From Antilocapra americana (taxonomy: Eukaryota; Chordata; Mammalia; Artiodactyla; Antilocapridae), in NCBI GenBank assembly GCA_007570785.1, contig ML664199.1, positions 18,938,970 to 19,002,969 of the forward strand: a DNA stretch of 64,000 bases. Direction: 5' to 3'. Below are positions 11,710 through 22,880 of the stretch, piece by piece (position 1 is the first letter of the stretch; the number at the start of each line of letters is the position of its first letter). The position numbers were made by a program, and so were the translations under genes. The notes under the pieces were generated by a model. The model was not told the origin of the DNA and searched no databases. It was given only the letters and a program-made list of their open reading frames with translations.

Positions 11710-12500
11710 CAGCAAGTAGAATATGATGATGGATCTGTTAGTGAGTTGACTTAGAGTTCCCCAGCAATCCCTTCTCCCCCTCCCCCTGCTATAATGGCAG
11801 ATTTAGTCACCTCGGATTGAGGCTGAGCCTGGTCAGGGGAAGAGAGCTCCCTAGAACATGATCATTGTGTCCTAGTTGGGTGGAAGAGACTGTAGACGCA
11901 GAAAACATGGGTCATTCTAGCACACCACTGCCTGAATTTTCAAGGATGGAGTACCTTTCTGTTTGTAAACTCAGTTATAGTCTTTTTTTTTTTTTTCCAG
12001 AAGAGTTAAGGAAGCATTCCAAAGTCGTTACAGATAACCTGATGTAAAAATAGGTGGCAGTATGGGGCCCTCTAGTCAGTGTGCATGGGCTGGCCTACTC
12101 TTGTCATCTTCAATCTGGGATGATGTTTTCTCCTAGTGCAGTTGCATTTGTGTTGGTTGCCTTGGAAAGTCAGTGAACCTTACATTAAGAGTTTATGTTT
12201 TGAGTCACATTTAATCACATTAATTTTTTCTACAAGCTGTGAATTTTAGTCTAGATTATCTTCTAAGTAATACAGGTTTTGAAACCCTGGCTTTATCTTA
12301 TAAGCAGCAATGAATGGAAACAATAATATTCAACCCCCCTCCCACTATTTTTTTAATCTGTTCAAGTTGCATAAAATAAGTTTTTGTCCCAGAAAATGTA
12401 AAAGAAATCAACCTCTACACTTTGGATACTGCTTTTACTGAAATAATAAAATGTCATGAAAGTATTTATGAGGCAAATCAAATTACTCAGTGGTCGCTAA
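11710..12500. other. Intronic block, no gene seen
   Basis: Contains a T-run at about 11983-11996. No repeat or coding frame recognised. Confidence 0.4.
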
Positions 12501-12511
12501 ATGTGTGTATT

Positions 12512-12541
12512 TGTGTGTGTGTGTGTGTGTGCGCGCGCGCA
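12512..12541. repeat. (TG)n-(CG)n alternating tract
   Basis: Thirty bases of strict purine/pyrimidine alternation: TG dinucleotides to 12530, then five GC dinucleotides to 12540. CG-rich alternating tracts are the classic Z-DNA-prone sequence. Confidence 0.9.
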
Positions 12542-12604
12542 GAGTTCTGTCATGGGATGAATTAGTGGCAGGACTTCCTCTGAGTGTGGCCTTCCTACCA
12601 CCCA

Positions 12605-13022
12605 AGAAAGAATCCCCTAAGGTGGACTATAAAGAAAGCTGAGCCCCGAAGAATTGATGCTTTTGAACTGTGGTGTTGGAGAAGACTCTTGAGAGTCCCT
12701 AGGACTGCTTGGAGATCCAACCAGTCCATCCTAAAGGAGATCAGTCCTGGGTGTTCATTGGAAGGACTGATGTTGAAAGCTGAAACTCCAATACTTTGGC
12801 CACCTGATGTGAAGAGCGGACTCATTGGAAAAAACCCTGATGCTGGGAAAGATTGAGGGCAGGAGAAGGGGGTGACAGAGGATGAGATGGTTGGATAGCA
12901 TCATCGACTTGATGGCCATGGGTTTGGGTGGACTCCGGGAGTTGGTGATGGACATGGAGGCCTGGCGTGCTGCAGTTCATGGAGTTGCAAAGAGTTGGAC
13001 GCGACTGAGCGATTGAACTGAA
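12605..13022 (+). mobile_element. BovB 3' end with broken RT ORF
   Basis: Forward-strand BovB. The frame at 12584-12856 reads the RT C-terminal region (TIKKAEPRRIDAFELWCWRR, then SNQSILKEISPGCSLEGLML). A small insertion near 12777 (GTTGAAAGCTGAAAC) shifts the frame, so the ORF is dead. The element ends at GACGCGACTGAGCGATTGAA. Confidence 0.94.
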
Positions 13023-13904
13023 TGTGCCATTAAATATAGCTTCTTTGGCCCTACTTTCCCAACCAAATTTCTTGAGGCATTATTCTGTAACACAGGATAT
13101 CAGGCTGAATGAGTTTTGGGACAAGATGTAATTAACACGAAGTGAATAGCAAGTAAGAAAGGGAAAGGCCATTGGAGATGGTGTTTGGGGTGTTGGGAAA
13201 AACTTTATAGGCAATGTGGAATTTGAATTTTTTTTAGGTTCTGAGATAAGAGATAGACATTTTCTGCATGAAGAATGGCTTAAACAAAAGATAAGAGTTT
13301 AAAAGACCATAAATAGACCCGCACCATCAGATGAAGACTTTGTTTTCCTTAGGGAAGTAGATACCTAGATAGACATGATGAAGCAAAATATAATGAAGGA
13401 CTTCTGAGAAACACTGAGACAGAATTGAGACTGATTGTAAAACCACTGAGAATAGCATGTGATGCTTTGGCCCACATAAGTTTCCTTCCTGCATCCCACC
13501 TCCAGATGGGCATAACGTTCAGAAATTTGGACCAGAGAAACTAACCGTATGATCACAGGGGGAAAACTATTTGGAAGAAATGTATTTGCTTTTGTACTAT
13601 TTGCTAGGACAATAAGATCTAGATAGAGGTGAATGTGTTCAGATAATATTTTCTGAATACAAAGATGTCTTTGTTTCCTCTGTTTTCTGCCATAAATAAT
13701 ATTAAACTAATGCCATAATTGCAACATAAAGCTCATTTTTACAAATATCTCTGTTAGAGTCACTATGAGCATGTGTGTTATATATATTAGTGTGCGTTAT
13801 GTCAGCTCTTCTAAGCTTTTTATACCCTTCTCTACAGCCAGCCTGGTATAATAAGAATTGAGAATGAGAGTTTTAGTAAATTGCATTTCCCTCTTTTTCC
13901 TTTA
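13023..13904. other. Intronic block, no feature recognised
   Basis: AT-rich unique sequence, no repeat or coding frame identified. Confidence 0.4.
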
Positions 13905-14040
13905 TCTGATGCTCATATGAACCCTGTGAGGCAGATGAAATTGACAAGACTTTGTTGGTGCATTTAAGCTGATAACCAGAGTGGGGGAGAAGCTAAGATT
14001 TGTGCTCTGTGTCTTGCAGAGCTAGAAAGAGGAGCCAGGC
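13905..14040 (-). mobile_element. Possible MIR SINE fragment
   Basis: Weak reverse-strand MIR pattern (GAACCCTGTGAGGCAGATG, then GCTGATAACCAGAGTGGGG). Diverged; a chance resemblance is possible. Confidence 0.4.
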
Positions 14041-14274
14041 CAGTACCTTTCTTGTTCACTTGCCATGTCCCCTTTGAGTGGATTTGCTGGTTTCTTTTCT
14101 ATTCTCTTTGACCCAGGTGTAAATCTTAGATTGTTGGAAATGATTACTTGTTTTCCAGTCACAGATTTCTTACAAAATCCAGAGACTTAATATGCTTTCA
14201 ACTTTTGTCATAGGATTAGGTTTATCATCTAAAAGAAAACATAATAGGAAATACTGGGCATTTATATTCTTTTT

Positions 14275-14410
14275 CTAAATATTTGATACATATTGACTTA
14301 TTTCATCCTTATATTAACCCTGTGAAGTAAGAACTATTTCTATGGCTATTTTAGAGATAAAGAAACAGAGACCCAAAATTGATAAGTACTTGATTAAAAT
14401 TGCACAGGGA
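14275..14410 (-). mobile_element. MIR SINE
   Basis: Reverse-strand MIR core: TATTAACCCTGTGAAGTAAG, CTATTTTAGAGATAAAGAAA and GATTAAAATTGCACAGGGA correspond to the count-and-cluster pattern of the MIR complement. Confidence 0.65.
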
Positions 14411-14941
14411 GGATGAAAAGAAAAGAAAAACAAAGTTTCTTTGGGACTCCCCAAGCTGAAATAATATATTGCTAATGTGATCACTCATTCTTCTTGTGTG
14501 ACTGTGTGTACTGTTTTTTGAGATGCTGATTATAGTACTTAACTCACAGGACATGCTGACAGTTGCAAACTGGACATTCTTTAGTGGATTTAGAGAGTTC
14601 TGATTGAATATATGTCTGATAATTGAAGTTTCAAAGAAATCCTTCACTTTTTAGTTTAGTCATTTCCACATGCAAGGCATTTGGGGCTTACGTAGGTTCC
14701 CCAAAGCTTACTGTAGCATTTTTGAACGTATGTTGTAGGGCCGAAGATAAAGAATGAGGCTGAAACTTCCAAGGGAATAATTTCTTTCCTATTTAAAATA
14801 AAATTTCAACCATTTGAAAGTGATATTACTATTCAGTATCTTATTAGTAGACATGACTTTCTTCATTATTTTTATTTTACCATATCTTGGTTCTTTTAAT
14901 CTGGAGTTAGACCCATTAAGGTAAATGTTTCGCTGGTTTGT

Positions 14942-15930
14942 TTTCTTTTTTAAAAATTTTTATTGGAGTATAGTTGCTTTACAATGTTGTGTTAGTTTCA
15001 GGTATACAGCAAAGTGTATACACATATACTTTTTTAGATTCTTTTCCCATGTAGGACATTACAGAGTATTGAGTAGAGTTCTCTGCTTTACAGTAGATCC
15101 TTATTAGTTATCTATTTTATATATAGTAGTGTGTACAAGTCAATTCCAGTCTCCAAATTTATCCCTCCCCCTTCTTATCCCCTGGTAATTATAAGTTTAT
15201 ATTCTTCATCTGTATCTTCATTTCTTTGTAGATAAGTTCATCTGTAGTCTTTGATTAGATTCCATAAATAGGTGATGCTAAGTTGCTTCAGTCATGTCCG
15301 ACTCTTTGCAACCCCATGGACTGTGTGTAGCCTGCCAGGCTTCTCTGTCCATGGGATTCTCCAGGCAAGAATACTGGAGTGGGTTGCCGTGTCCTCCTGC
15401 AGGGGATCTTCCTGACCCAGGGATTGAACCCAACTCTCTTATGTCTTCTGCACTGGCAGATGAGTTCTTTATCACTAGTGCTTTACCCTGGGAAGCCTGC
15501 ATATAAGATATCATGATATTTGTCTTTCTCTGTCCGACTTCACTCAGTATGACTCTCTAGCTCCATCCATGTTGCTCCAAAAGCTGCAGATGGCATTACT
15601 TTGTTCTTTTTGTGGCTGAGTGATATTCCATTGTGTGTGTGTGTGTGTATATTTGTACTAAATATTATTTATCCATTAATCTGTGAATGGTCATTCAGTT
15701 TGTTTCCATGTCTTGGCTATGGTGAATACTGTGGCTGTGAACATGAGGGTGCATGTATCTTTTTGAATTAGAGTTTTGTCTGGATGTCTGCTCAGTAGTG
15801 GGATTTCTGGGTCATATGATAACTCCATTTTTAGTTTTTTTTAGGGAATATCCATACTGTTCTCCAGAGTAGCTGTACCAATGTGCACTCTGACCACAGT
15901 GTAGGAAGGTTCCCTTTTCTCCACACCCTG
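14942..15930 (-). mobile_element. Old L1, 3' UTR plus ORF2 end, split by a Bov-tA
   Basis: Reverse-strand L1. It begins with the 3' UTR (TATTGGAGTATAGTTGCTTT, GTTATCTATTTTATATATAG) and continues into the ORF2 end (GGATTTCTGGGTCATATGAT, ATACTGTTCTCCAGAGTAGC). The insert at 15272-15500 interrupts it. A short GT run lies at 15633-15650. The coding part has many stops. Confidence 0.88.
15272..15500 (-). mobile_element. Bov-tA SINE nested in the L1
   Basis: Full reverse-strand Bov-tA (GCTAAGTTGCTTCAGTCATG to a head ending in CCCTGGGAAGCCTGC). L1 sequence continues on both sides. No clean target duplication by eye. Confidence 0.92.
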
Positions 15931-16209
15931 ATTTTTTTCCAAAATGATCAAATGGCTACATTTTATTGAAACCCTCTCCTATGTGCTATTTACTGCAGTG
16001 GGTAAGCACTATGATACAAAAGAAATTTGAAACATAGCGCCATCATCAAGGAACATAGATTTCTTTTGCATCCATCGCCTTCTTCCTTCACTCTTCATAG
16101 TGTGAACTCTGTCCTAGTTTCCATGATTTTTCTGAATATTTTTAAAAATTTTATCTTCTTTACATTAGCTACTTACAAAATTATACTGTCCTCTTAAGTT
16201 GTACTAGTT

Positions 16210-16700
16210 TCTTAGCTTGTTATATACCCATCTCTTTTCACACAAATCTGGTCTGTTCTTCTTCCGTTTATCACTTTTCAGTGGCTATCCAATGCCCTGG
16301 TCAAAGGGCACTGTGAAGATAGGAAGAGGTTCTTCATCCCTGACCTCTGCCTGCCTTCCTGGCTTCTCTCCCACTTCCCTGGCACTACGTTTGTCCCCTT
16401 ATGTCTGTCTGCATTGTTTCTGCATTAGGATACACTGTGCTTGCCCTTTGTTTATGTGCTACCACTGTGAAGGCATCTCCAGCTTCCTCCTCAACCTAAA
16501 AAGAATCCTTCTCTGTGTTTTCATATCCCCTTATACCAGTCTTTTCCAAACCGATCTCCCTGCATTGCAGTTCCTTACTTGTCTGTCTGTCCCCTGTGCT
16601 GGACTGAGAAAAAGCTGCCTAAGGTCTACGATTATGTCCTCTCTATAACTTTATGGCCCTCATGCCTGTGTACCTATGTAATGTTTAAATGAAAGAATAT
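16210..16700 (+). mobile_element. L2 LINE 3' region (old)
   Basis: Forward L2 pattern: a CCAATGCCCTGGTCAAAGGG segment, ACTTGTCTGTCTGTCCCCTG, CTGAGAAAAAGCTGCCTAAG and GCCTGTGTACCTATGTAATG. The 143-codon frame over 16217-16648 lies in this element and is not a host gene. Confidence 0.55.
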
Positions 16701-18104
16701 GCATACTGTCATGGTTCAGACTCAAATAGTTCTAAAGATATAATGCTGGACTAAGAACCCAGAGGACATCAGCTGTTATTTTCTGTTCTGATGCACCCTT
16801 AGTTCTTGGCTGGAGACCTGAACCTGAGTACATGCCTAATCAGTATTTGTTGCATGAAGAAATGGATAAAGATCAGCAAGGACTGTCATGAGTAGGACAT
16901 GATTTGAACACTGAATCTGAAAGAATAAGTAGGCTTTGCTTGAAAGGCACCAGCCAGTAAAGGCATTCTAAAGTTGGTAATTACTAGGAGCAAAAGATTT
17001 GGGAGAAAGAGGAGTTGGCCTTTATGAGAGCCTGATCATTTTCCCTCTCTGAATGGTTGCTCTGTTTACAGTGCAGATGAGACTACTAGGTCCTTTCTTT
17101 CTTTCTTTCTTTTTTTTTTTTTTTGATTGATTGCAGGAAGAAAATTACTATACCCATGAAAGTTTTGAACGTCTTTGGTGAATGCAAGGAGCAATTATTT
17201 GATAAGTATTAAGTATAGTTTAGACTCTTATGTTCTAGCATTGTTAATGGACAAGTAATAAGTTGGTTGATGTATGTACTAGAGCAGGCTGGTTGGAAGC
17301 CAAGAGTGTGCAAGGGCATTTTTGGAAACTGACACTAAGAATTAAAGAAGTTCATCATATCAAGGAAAGCCAGGAGAAGCAGTGAAAGAGATAAAGATTA
17401 GAACAAAAAGAGGAAAAAGTAGATGTTAGATCTCTTTGTCCTACTGATTTTCATTAGATGAAAGCAGGAGTTACATGAGTTATTTCAATTAGGTGGCAGT
17501 TGTGATGGTTCCCTGCATTGCTGTGAATTGCACTGTTGTAAGTGCATTCTCACTGGGAAATATGACATGTTATCTGCAGTCCCATCCCATTTCATGACCA
17601 GTGCCACTGACAGGAAGGTTCACCTTACATTTTGTGGTTCTTATTGAAGATAGCACCTATTACTTAGGCTTTCTGGACTTAAGGGGAGATTCACACAAGT
17701 GACATTTCAAATAAATAATGTTTTGAAACACTGTCATGCTCACACTAAACAATCGCACTGAAGATGGATTCTGAATAGAATTTTAATTCTAAGGAATATG
17801 ATATGCATGCAGGTTTGACTTTTATGCAGTGGCATTGATAATTTCTTCTAGGACTGGTGCATTTATATGAGAATTCACTGGGCCAAATAGACATAATTAC
17901 GAGGTGAAATAACACTGTGATTTTATTTGCATCTGTGCTGGTAGAAGCACAGGAAATTCAAGGTATGGGGAGAACTGTTGGGCCACTTGCAATAATACTG
18001 TGAGGAACACGAAACTTAGAAATGTTGAAATAGCAAATGTATGAAAAAATGATTCATCTGACACTCAGTTTTATTCGTGAGGGAATCTGGGAGATAGAAA
18101 TGTG
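16701..18104. other. Intronic block, no gene seen
   Basis: Holds a CTTT/T-rich run at about 17095-17125 and a possible short L2 tail near 16835-16860. Otherwise unique AT-rich sequence. Confidence 0.4.
17095..17125. repeat. (CTTT)n / poly-T low-complexity tract
   Basis: Four to five TTTC units lead into a T-run of about 14. Confidence 0.85.
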
Positions 18105-18115
18105 TCTCAAATATT

Positions 18116-18344
18116 AAAAAAAAAAGTGATTTTCTTTTTTTTCCCTTTGGTTGCAGTATGCAAGCTCTTCATTGTGGAGTGTGGGCTTCTATCTAGTTGT
18201 GGTGTGGGGCTCAGTAGTTGGGGTGTGAGGACTTACTTGCTCCATGGCATGTGGGATTTTGGTTCCCTAACCCCAGAAATTGAACCCATGTCTCCTGCAT
18301 TGAAAGATGGATTCTTAACCACTGGACCACCAGGGAAGTCCTTA
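18116..18344 (-). mobile_element. CHR tRNA-derived SINE with target duplication
   Basis: Reverse-strand CHR SINE: TTTGGTTGCAGTATGCAAGC, GTTGGGGTGTGAGGACTTAC, TTGCTCCATGGCATGTGG and the end ACTGGACCACCAGGGAAGTC. Direct repeats TCTCAAATATT at 18105-18115 and 18345-18355 bracket it. Confidence 0.93.
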
Positions 18345-18569
18345 TCTCAAATATTTTAAAGAAAATGTCTGACTTTAGTAAACTTTCTTTAAAATGTTTA
18401 ATTTTAAATGTTTAGAAATTTTTTAAAAAATGTTTTAATAATCCATTAAAGATTATCCTTAGGATTATTAGAAAAAATTTTAATGACTGTATGAATATGT
18501 TTAGAATATAATGCTATTGACATATTGTGACTTTAAAGAATGGAGGGCAAATACATAAATTTGTTAGTA

Positions 18570-18840
18570 ATAGCTAACATTTACTGAGCAGTTGACTATG
18601 TAGCAGATACAGGTATTAACTTGATCTTCCAATAAGTATGTCAGGTAGGTATTGGGTTGGCCAAAAAGTTTGTTCAGGTCTTACTGAAAATTTTTGCCAA
18701 CCCAAAATTATTATTATCCCCATTTTATTGAAGCACAGAGAAGCCAAGTAACCTACCCTAGTAAGTTACTTAACTCAAAGCTAGTAAGTAGTGAAATTGG
18801 GATTTGAATTTGGGTAGTCTCAGTTCCTATACTTTTAAAA
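18570..18840 (-). mobile_element. MIR SINE, split by a mariner-like MITE
   Basis: Reverse-strand MIR. The 3' part reads AATAGCTAACATTTACTGAG. After the insert come TATTATCCCCATTTTATTGA, CACAGAGAAGCCAAGTAACC and CAAAGCTAGTAAGTAGTGAA. The two halves are the two parts of a single MIR. Confidence 0.85.
18652..18706. mobile_element. Mariner-like MITE / hairpin
   Basis: About 55 bp with inverted ends: TTGGGTTGGCCAAAAAGTTT on the left and the complement of TTGGGTTGGCAAAAATTTTC on the right. By eye it folds to an 18-bp stem with two one-base bulges and a loop of about 15 bases. The ends match the mariner-derived short elements common in ruminants. It lies inside a MIR. Confidence 0.85.
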
Positions 18841-18883
18841 GCTAAAACATACTGCTCTGTGTTTGCAGTTAGGGGAGTTCTCT

Positions 18884-19222
18884 TTGTAGAGTCCCTTGGA
18901 CTGCAAGGAGATCCAACCAGTCCATCCTAAAGGAGATCAGTCCTGGGTGTTCATTGGAAGGACTGATGTTGAAGCTGAAACTCCAGTACTTTGGCCACCT
19001 GATGCGAAGAGTTGACTCATTGGAAAAGACCCTAATGCTGGGAAGGATTGGGGGCAGGAGAAGAAGGGGACGACAGAGGATGAGGTGGCTGTATGGCGTC
19101 ACAGACTCAATGGACATGGGTTTGGATAGACTCTGAGAGTTGGTGATGGACAGGGAGGCCTGAAGTGCTGCAATTCATGGGGTCACAAAGAGTCGGACGC
19201 AACTGAGCGACTGAACTGAAAC
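18884..19222 (+). mobile_element. BovB 3' end
   Basis: Forward-strand BovB from AGAGTCCCTTGGACTGCAAG to GACTGAACTGAAACTGAAC. Relics of the RT C-terminus are readable at 18954-19136 (MEGLMLKLKLQYFGHLMRRV). This copy is better preserved than the others. Confidence 0.94.
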
Positions 19223-19502
19223 TGAACTTTGTAGTATATGACCTCTGCAAACTGAGAATTTCTATAATTTGTGAATCTGCCCCAAAGGCAAGAAGATCAG
19301 GATTGTTAAAAGTATTATGATAAGGAGGCCATTAGGTTCTGGTCACTGATGCGTTGGTCACCTGGATGAGCTAACCAAAACCTCAATCAGAGTGAGTATG
19401 CTTGAATACAAGAAAATGAAACTTAAGGACACCCAGTCACAAACAGCCAATGAGACTTTTTCAAATAAGGCAACCACCAACCACTTACGCTATAGTCAAG
19501 TA
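19223..19502. other. Possible old LTR-like sequence, 5' side
   Basis: The AACAGCCAATGAGAC and CAACCACTTACGCTATAGTC motifs resemble those of old mammalian LTRs. It may continue at 19795-19920, which carries AATAAA near 19890. Family not identified. Confidence 0.3.
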
Positions 19503-19793
19503 CAGTTGATCCTTTCTAGATAGGGGTTTTGTATCCTCAGATTCAACCATGATAGAAAATTAAAAAAAAAAAATCCAGAAAGTTCCAAGAAGCAAAGGTT
19601 GAATTTTCTGCCCCAGTTTACATAGTATTTACATTGTTTTAGGTAATGTAATCTAGAGGTGATTTAAAGTATGCAGGAGGATGTACGTAGGTTAATATGG
19701 AAATACTCTACATTATTTTGTATAAGAGACTCGGGCATCTATGGATTTTGGTATCTGCAGGGGAACCAGTCCCCTGTATATGCTGAGGGAAGC
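19503..19793. mobile_element. MER2-type (Tigger) DNA transposon
   Basis: Begins CAGTTGATCC after a TA and ends GTATATGCTGAGGGAAGC before a TA. Internal landmarks match MER2: CATAGTATTTACATTG, GATTTAAAGTATGCAGGAGG, ATGTACGTAGGTTAATATGG and CTATGGATTTTGGTATCTGC. It is non-autonomous with no transposase ORF. Confidence 0.8.
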
Positions 19794-20604
19794 TATAAAT
19801 TCTTTGCTTTCACATGTTCACTATGAAAACTTTGCCCCTAGTTCCTCTTGGTAGAACTTCAGCCACTTTTGGTTTAGTACTGCCCATTGCCAATAAATGT
19901 TTTCTCATAGGCTTTTCAAAATTTTAATGTGCCTTAGTTTACCTTTTAACAGGTTTCAACAATGACCTAAGTTTATTTACTTGCAGAATTCAGAAAATTG
20001 CATCTCAACATTCACTGATTAAACTCATGATCTCAGTTTTAATTGATTGGCTGGTTTATATGCTTAAAATTTGATATTGATATTTACAAGTGGGCACACT
20101 GGCTTTTGATTAACTGCTGAATTTAATTCTGTGTAGAGTGCTTTTGATTCTGTAATCAGCATTGCTGATTTAATAATCAAGTACTCTTGTTTCCTGGATA
20201 ATGATATTCAGTACCAAAAATGACGATTTGAAGATTGACACATTTCTTTTCAGTTGAACTATAAAGTTGTTCCAAGAAGAGATTCCCTCCTTTCTCATGC
20301 TCTTTGTTCCTTCTTTCACTTTCTTCACAAAAATTGTATTAAATCCTTAGGTGCCAGACTGTGCTTAATGATGTGGTTATAATGATAAACACAAACAGGA
20401 TGGTCTTAGCCTCTTCTTCTGTACCGCAAATTTTGTGAGACTTGAGCATAGAAGAACTTCTGTCTTTCTTAGTAGCAATTTTTGAGTTGGATTGGAAATG
20501 TTTTATAGAAATATTCAAATTTTAACTCATTGTATAACCATAGTGAAAATAATGACTTAGAATTGCTTTACTTACTGTAAATTACTTAACTTACTACTGC
20601 ATGT
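19794..20604. other. Intronic block, no gene seen
   Basis: The first 120 bases may be the rest of an LTR-like sequence. The remainder is AT-rich and unrecognised. Confidence 0.35.
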
Positions 20605-20962
20605 AGTTACCCACTGTCATGGCCTGTCTTAACTTGGGCTACCATAACAAAAATATCACAGACTAGGTACCTTAACAATGGAATTTTATTTCTCACAATT
20701 CTAGAGACTGGAAGTCTAAGATTCAGGGTCCCAGCATGATTGGGTTCTGGTGAGAGTCCTGTTCCTGGTTGTTGTATCCTTACATGGTAGAGAAGATAGA
20801 CCATCTCTCTTGTGTTTTTCTTAAAAAGGCACAAATCCCACTCATGAGGGCTCCACCCTTATGACCTGATTACCTTTCAAAAGCTCCACCTCCAAATACC
20901 ATCACATGAGGTGATGATTAGGTCTTCACTGTAGGGATTTGAGGACATGTTTTGTCCATAGC
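20605..20962. mobile_element. Old placental interspersed repeat, family uncertain
   Basis: Familiar widespread motif order: TGGGCTACCATAACAAAAAT, TTTATTTCTCACAATTCTAG, GACTGGAAGTCTAAGATTCA, CTCATGAGGGCTCCACCC, CACCTCCAAATACCATCACA and TTTTGTCCATAGCA. I recognise it as an old mammalian repeat but cannot name the family reliably. Confidence 0.6.
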
Positions 20963-21028
20963 ATGGATTGTTTCTAGCTGGAGATCTGCCAAGTATCAAG
21001 TAAGCAATCTGATACTTGGTCAGGCAAT

Positions 21029-21158
21029 AGATGGAGGAGAAAATGGCAACCTACTCCAGTATTCTTGCCAGTATAATCCCATGGACAGAGGAGCTGGTGG
21101 TCTACAGTCCATGGGGTCAACAAAGTCCATTTGTCCAATGGATAAAAGCTGAGCACGC
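21029..21158 (+). mobile_element. BovA SINE
   Basis: Forward BovA body (GGCAACCTACTCCAGTATTC, CCCATGGACAGAGGAGCTGG, CAGTCCATGGGGTCAACAAA), diverged at its 3' end. It abuts a MIR/L2-type fragment. Confidence 0.88.
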
Positions 21159-21171
21159 ACACACACAGGCG

Positions 21172-21262
21172 ATAGAAATTTATTGAACACTTACTATGTG
21201 CCAGGCCTGGGCTAAGTGCTGAGTTACAGCAGTGAGCAAGATGCAGCACCTGTCCTTCTGGA
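21172..21262 (-). mobile_element. L2/MIR-type 3' tail
   Basis: TTTATTGAACACTTACTATG, TGCCAGGCCTGGGCTAAGTG, CAGCAGTGAGCAAGATGCAG: reverse complement of the tail shared by L2 and MIR. Confidence 0.65.
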
Positions 21263-22033
21263 CAAGATGATCTAGTAGGTTACTACCAGATTCAATGTGA
21301 TTATTGTCCAAAGTGGTTTACATTCTTCTCTTTCCCAGCCCTTGTTATCTTGGAAAGGCATTTTGCCTAATTTAGGTTGATCGATTGAAAATTTAGAATG
21401 AGTGATTTTACTTGATTCAAATTTGTGTGATTTCTTAATAATTTAGATTTTTAAGCTGAGATAAAGTAAACATTGAAAGAATTTCTTTAACTTCAGCCCA
21501 AGCCAAAGATGTTTAGGTGGTCATCTTCATAATTTACTTCCAGGGTCTTAACTAGTTGAAATTGGAGTCTTTTTAAAAAGTTTATTGTAAATGTTGTAAA
21601 ATTCATTTTCTTTCTTTTCTTGCATATTATAGTATGACCACTTAAAGCGAATGCCTGCTTTTAGGTATGCAAAACAAGAAAGATAGCAAATAATGAAATT
21701 TATCATTATGAAATGTATTAATTCCATAATAAGAAATTGTCATTTGTGCATTAAAAAAACTAGATTTAAGTTCAGTGCGAATCAGGACAACTTTCAGTCA
21801 AGCCCCACACTGACCTCTCTCATTTGCAGGAGTGGCCCTGGTACCTTGCACAATGATAAGAGGTAGTGTAGAAACTTAATGAACTTATATCTATTGAACA
21901 AATGCCCTTTTTCTTCTACTGAGTGACACTGATGAGTGGAGACTTTGGGTTTGCTCTTCTTTATTGATGTCTGCATGTAAAAGTGAAAATACTTAGCCTA
22001 CTATTGATTATTTTGTGACAGTTCTTTCTTATT
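21263..22033. other. Intronic block, no feature recognised
   Basis: AT-rich, no repeat or coding frame identified. Confidence 0.4.
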
Positions 22034-22185
22034 CGTAGAGCAATTCTATAAAATATTGTTATCTTCATCTTACAGGTGAGGAAACTGAGAGTCAGTTAAT
22101 GGTAGTGTACCTAGTAATTGGCAGCACCACAATTAGAACAAATGTCTCCATGACTTCAAGGCCCACGCCTTGTTCATATCTGTGC
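22034..22185 (-). mobile_element. MIR SINE
   Basis: Reverse-strand MIR core: TTATCTTCATCTTACAGGTG, AGGAAACTGAGAGTCAGTTA, AGTAATTGGCAGCACCACAA and GGCCCACGCCTTG. Confidence 0.8.
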
Positions 22186-22880
22186 TGTTTTACTTAGCAA
22201 GGAAAGATGGGGAATCCAGTGATGGCTGAAGTGGGTATAGCAGGATGCACACAGAACCCAAGGGCATCCCAGCACTGACCTTCAGTGAAGCAAAGTTGAT
22301 AGAAGAGTCTGTAATGATTGTTATGTAGTTTTGCTCCTTCCAATATCAAGATGTTCCTGCCTGCTCTGGCTTTGCTGCAAAAGATGTAATATACCTTAGA
22401 CTAAAGCAAACCTGATATAAAATGATTTGACATATAGCAACTTTGATGTATAAAAATAAATCTTTTCCAAATACATCTGTTATGTACAGAGAGGTGGCTA
22501 TGACTCATACATAGGACTGACTTCTTGAGTTTTCTGAGCAGTGGCTATTGGCAGTTGCGGTACGCTTGGTGTAACAATGCAGGGAAGAAAGGCCTTCCCG
22601 AACACAGCCTTTATGACATTATCGTCAGTAGCAAACACTTACACGTCTTTAGGAAGCACATTGTACGTGAGTCACTCCCATCCTGGAGTTCATGCAATCT
22701 GAGAGCGTTCCGTTTTCCTCTCCTAGCGTAACTAGACACTTAAAGAGGCGACCTGGTGGTTTGACAGCAGCCAAAGCCACTGTGGGCAAATCTTGACATC
22801 TCCTCAAACTAGTCACGGAGAAGCTGGTGCAGTTCACCGTTTTCAGACATTTGTTTTTCCAAATGAGACCCTTTTACAAG
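22186..22880. other. Intronic block, no gene seen
   Basis: 22500-22800 has more CpG than its surroundings but no convincing coding frame or repeat. Function unknown. Confidence 0.4.

Noticed and set aside
16217..16648. 143-codon open frame (+)
   Set aside because: Lies in an old L2 3' region, has no domain, and the L2 explains the sequence.
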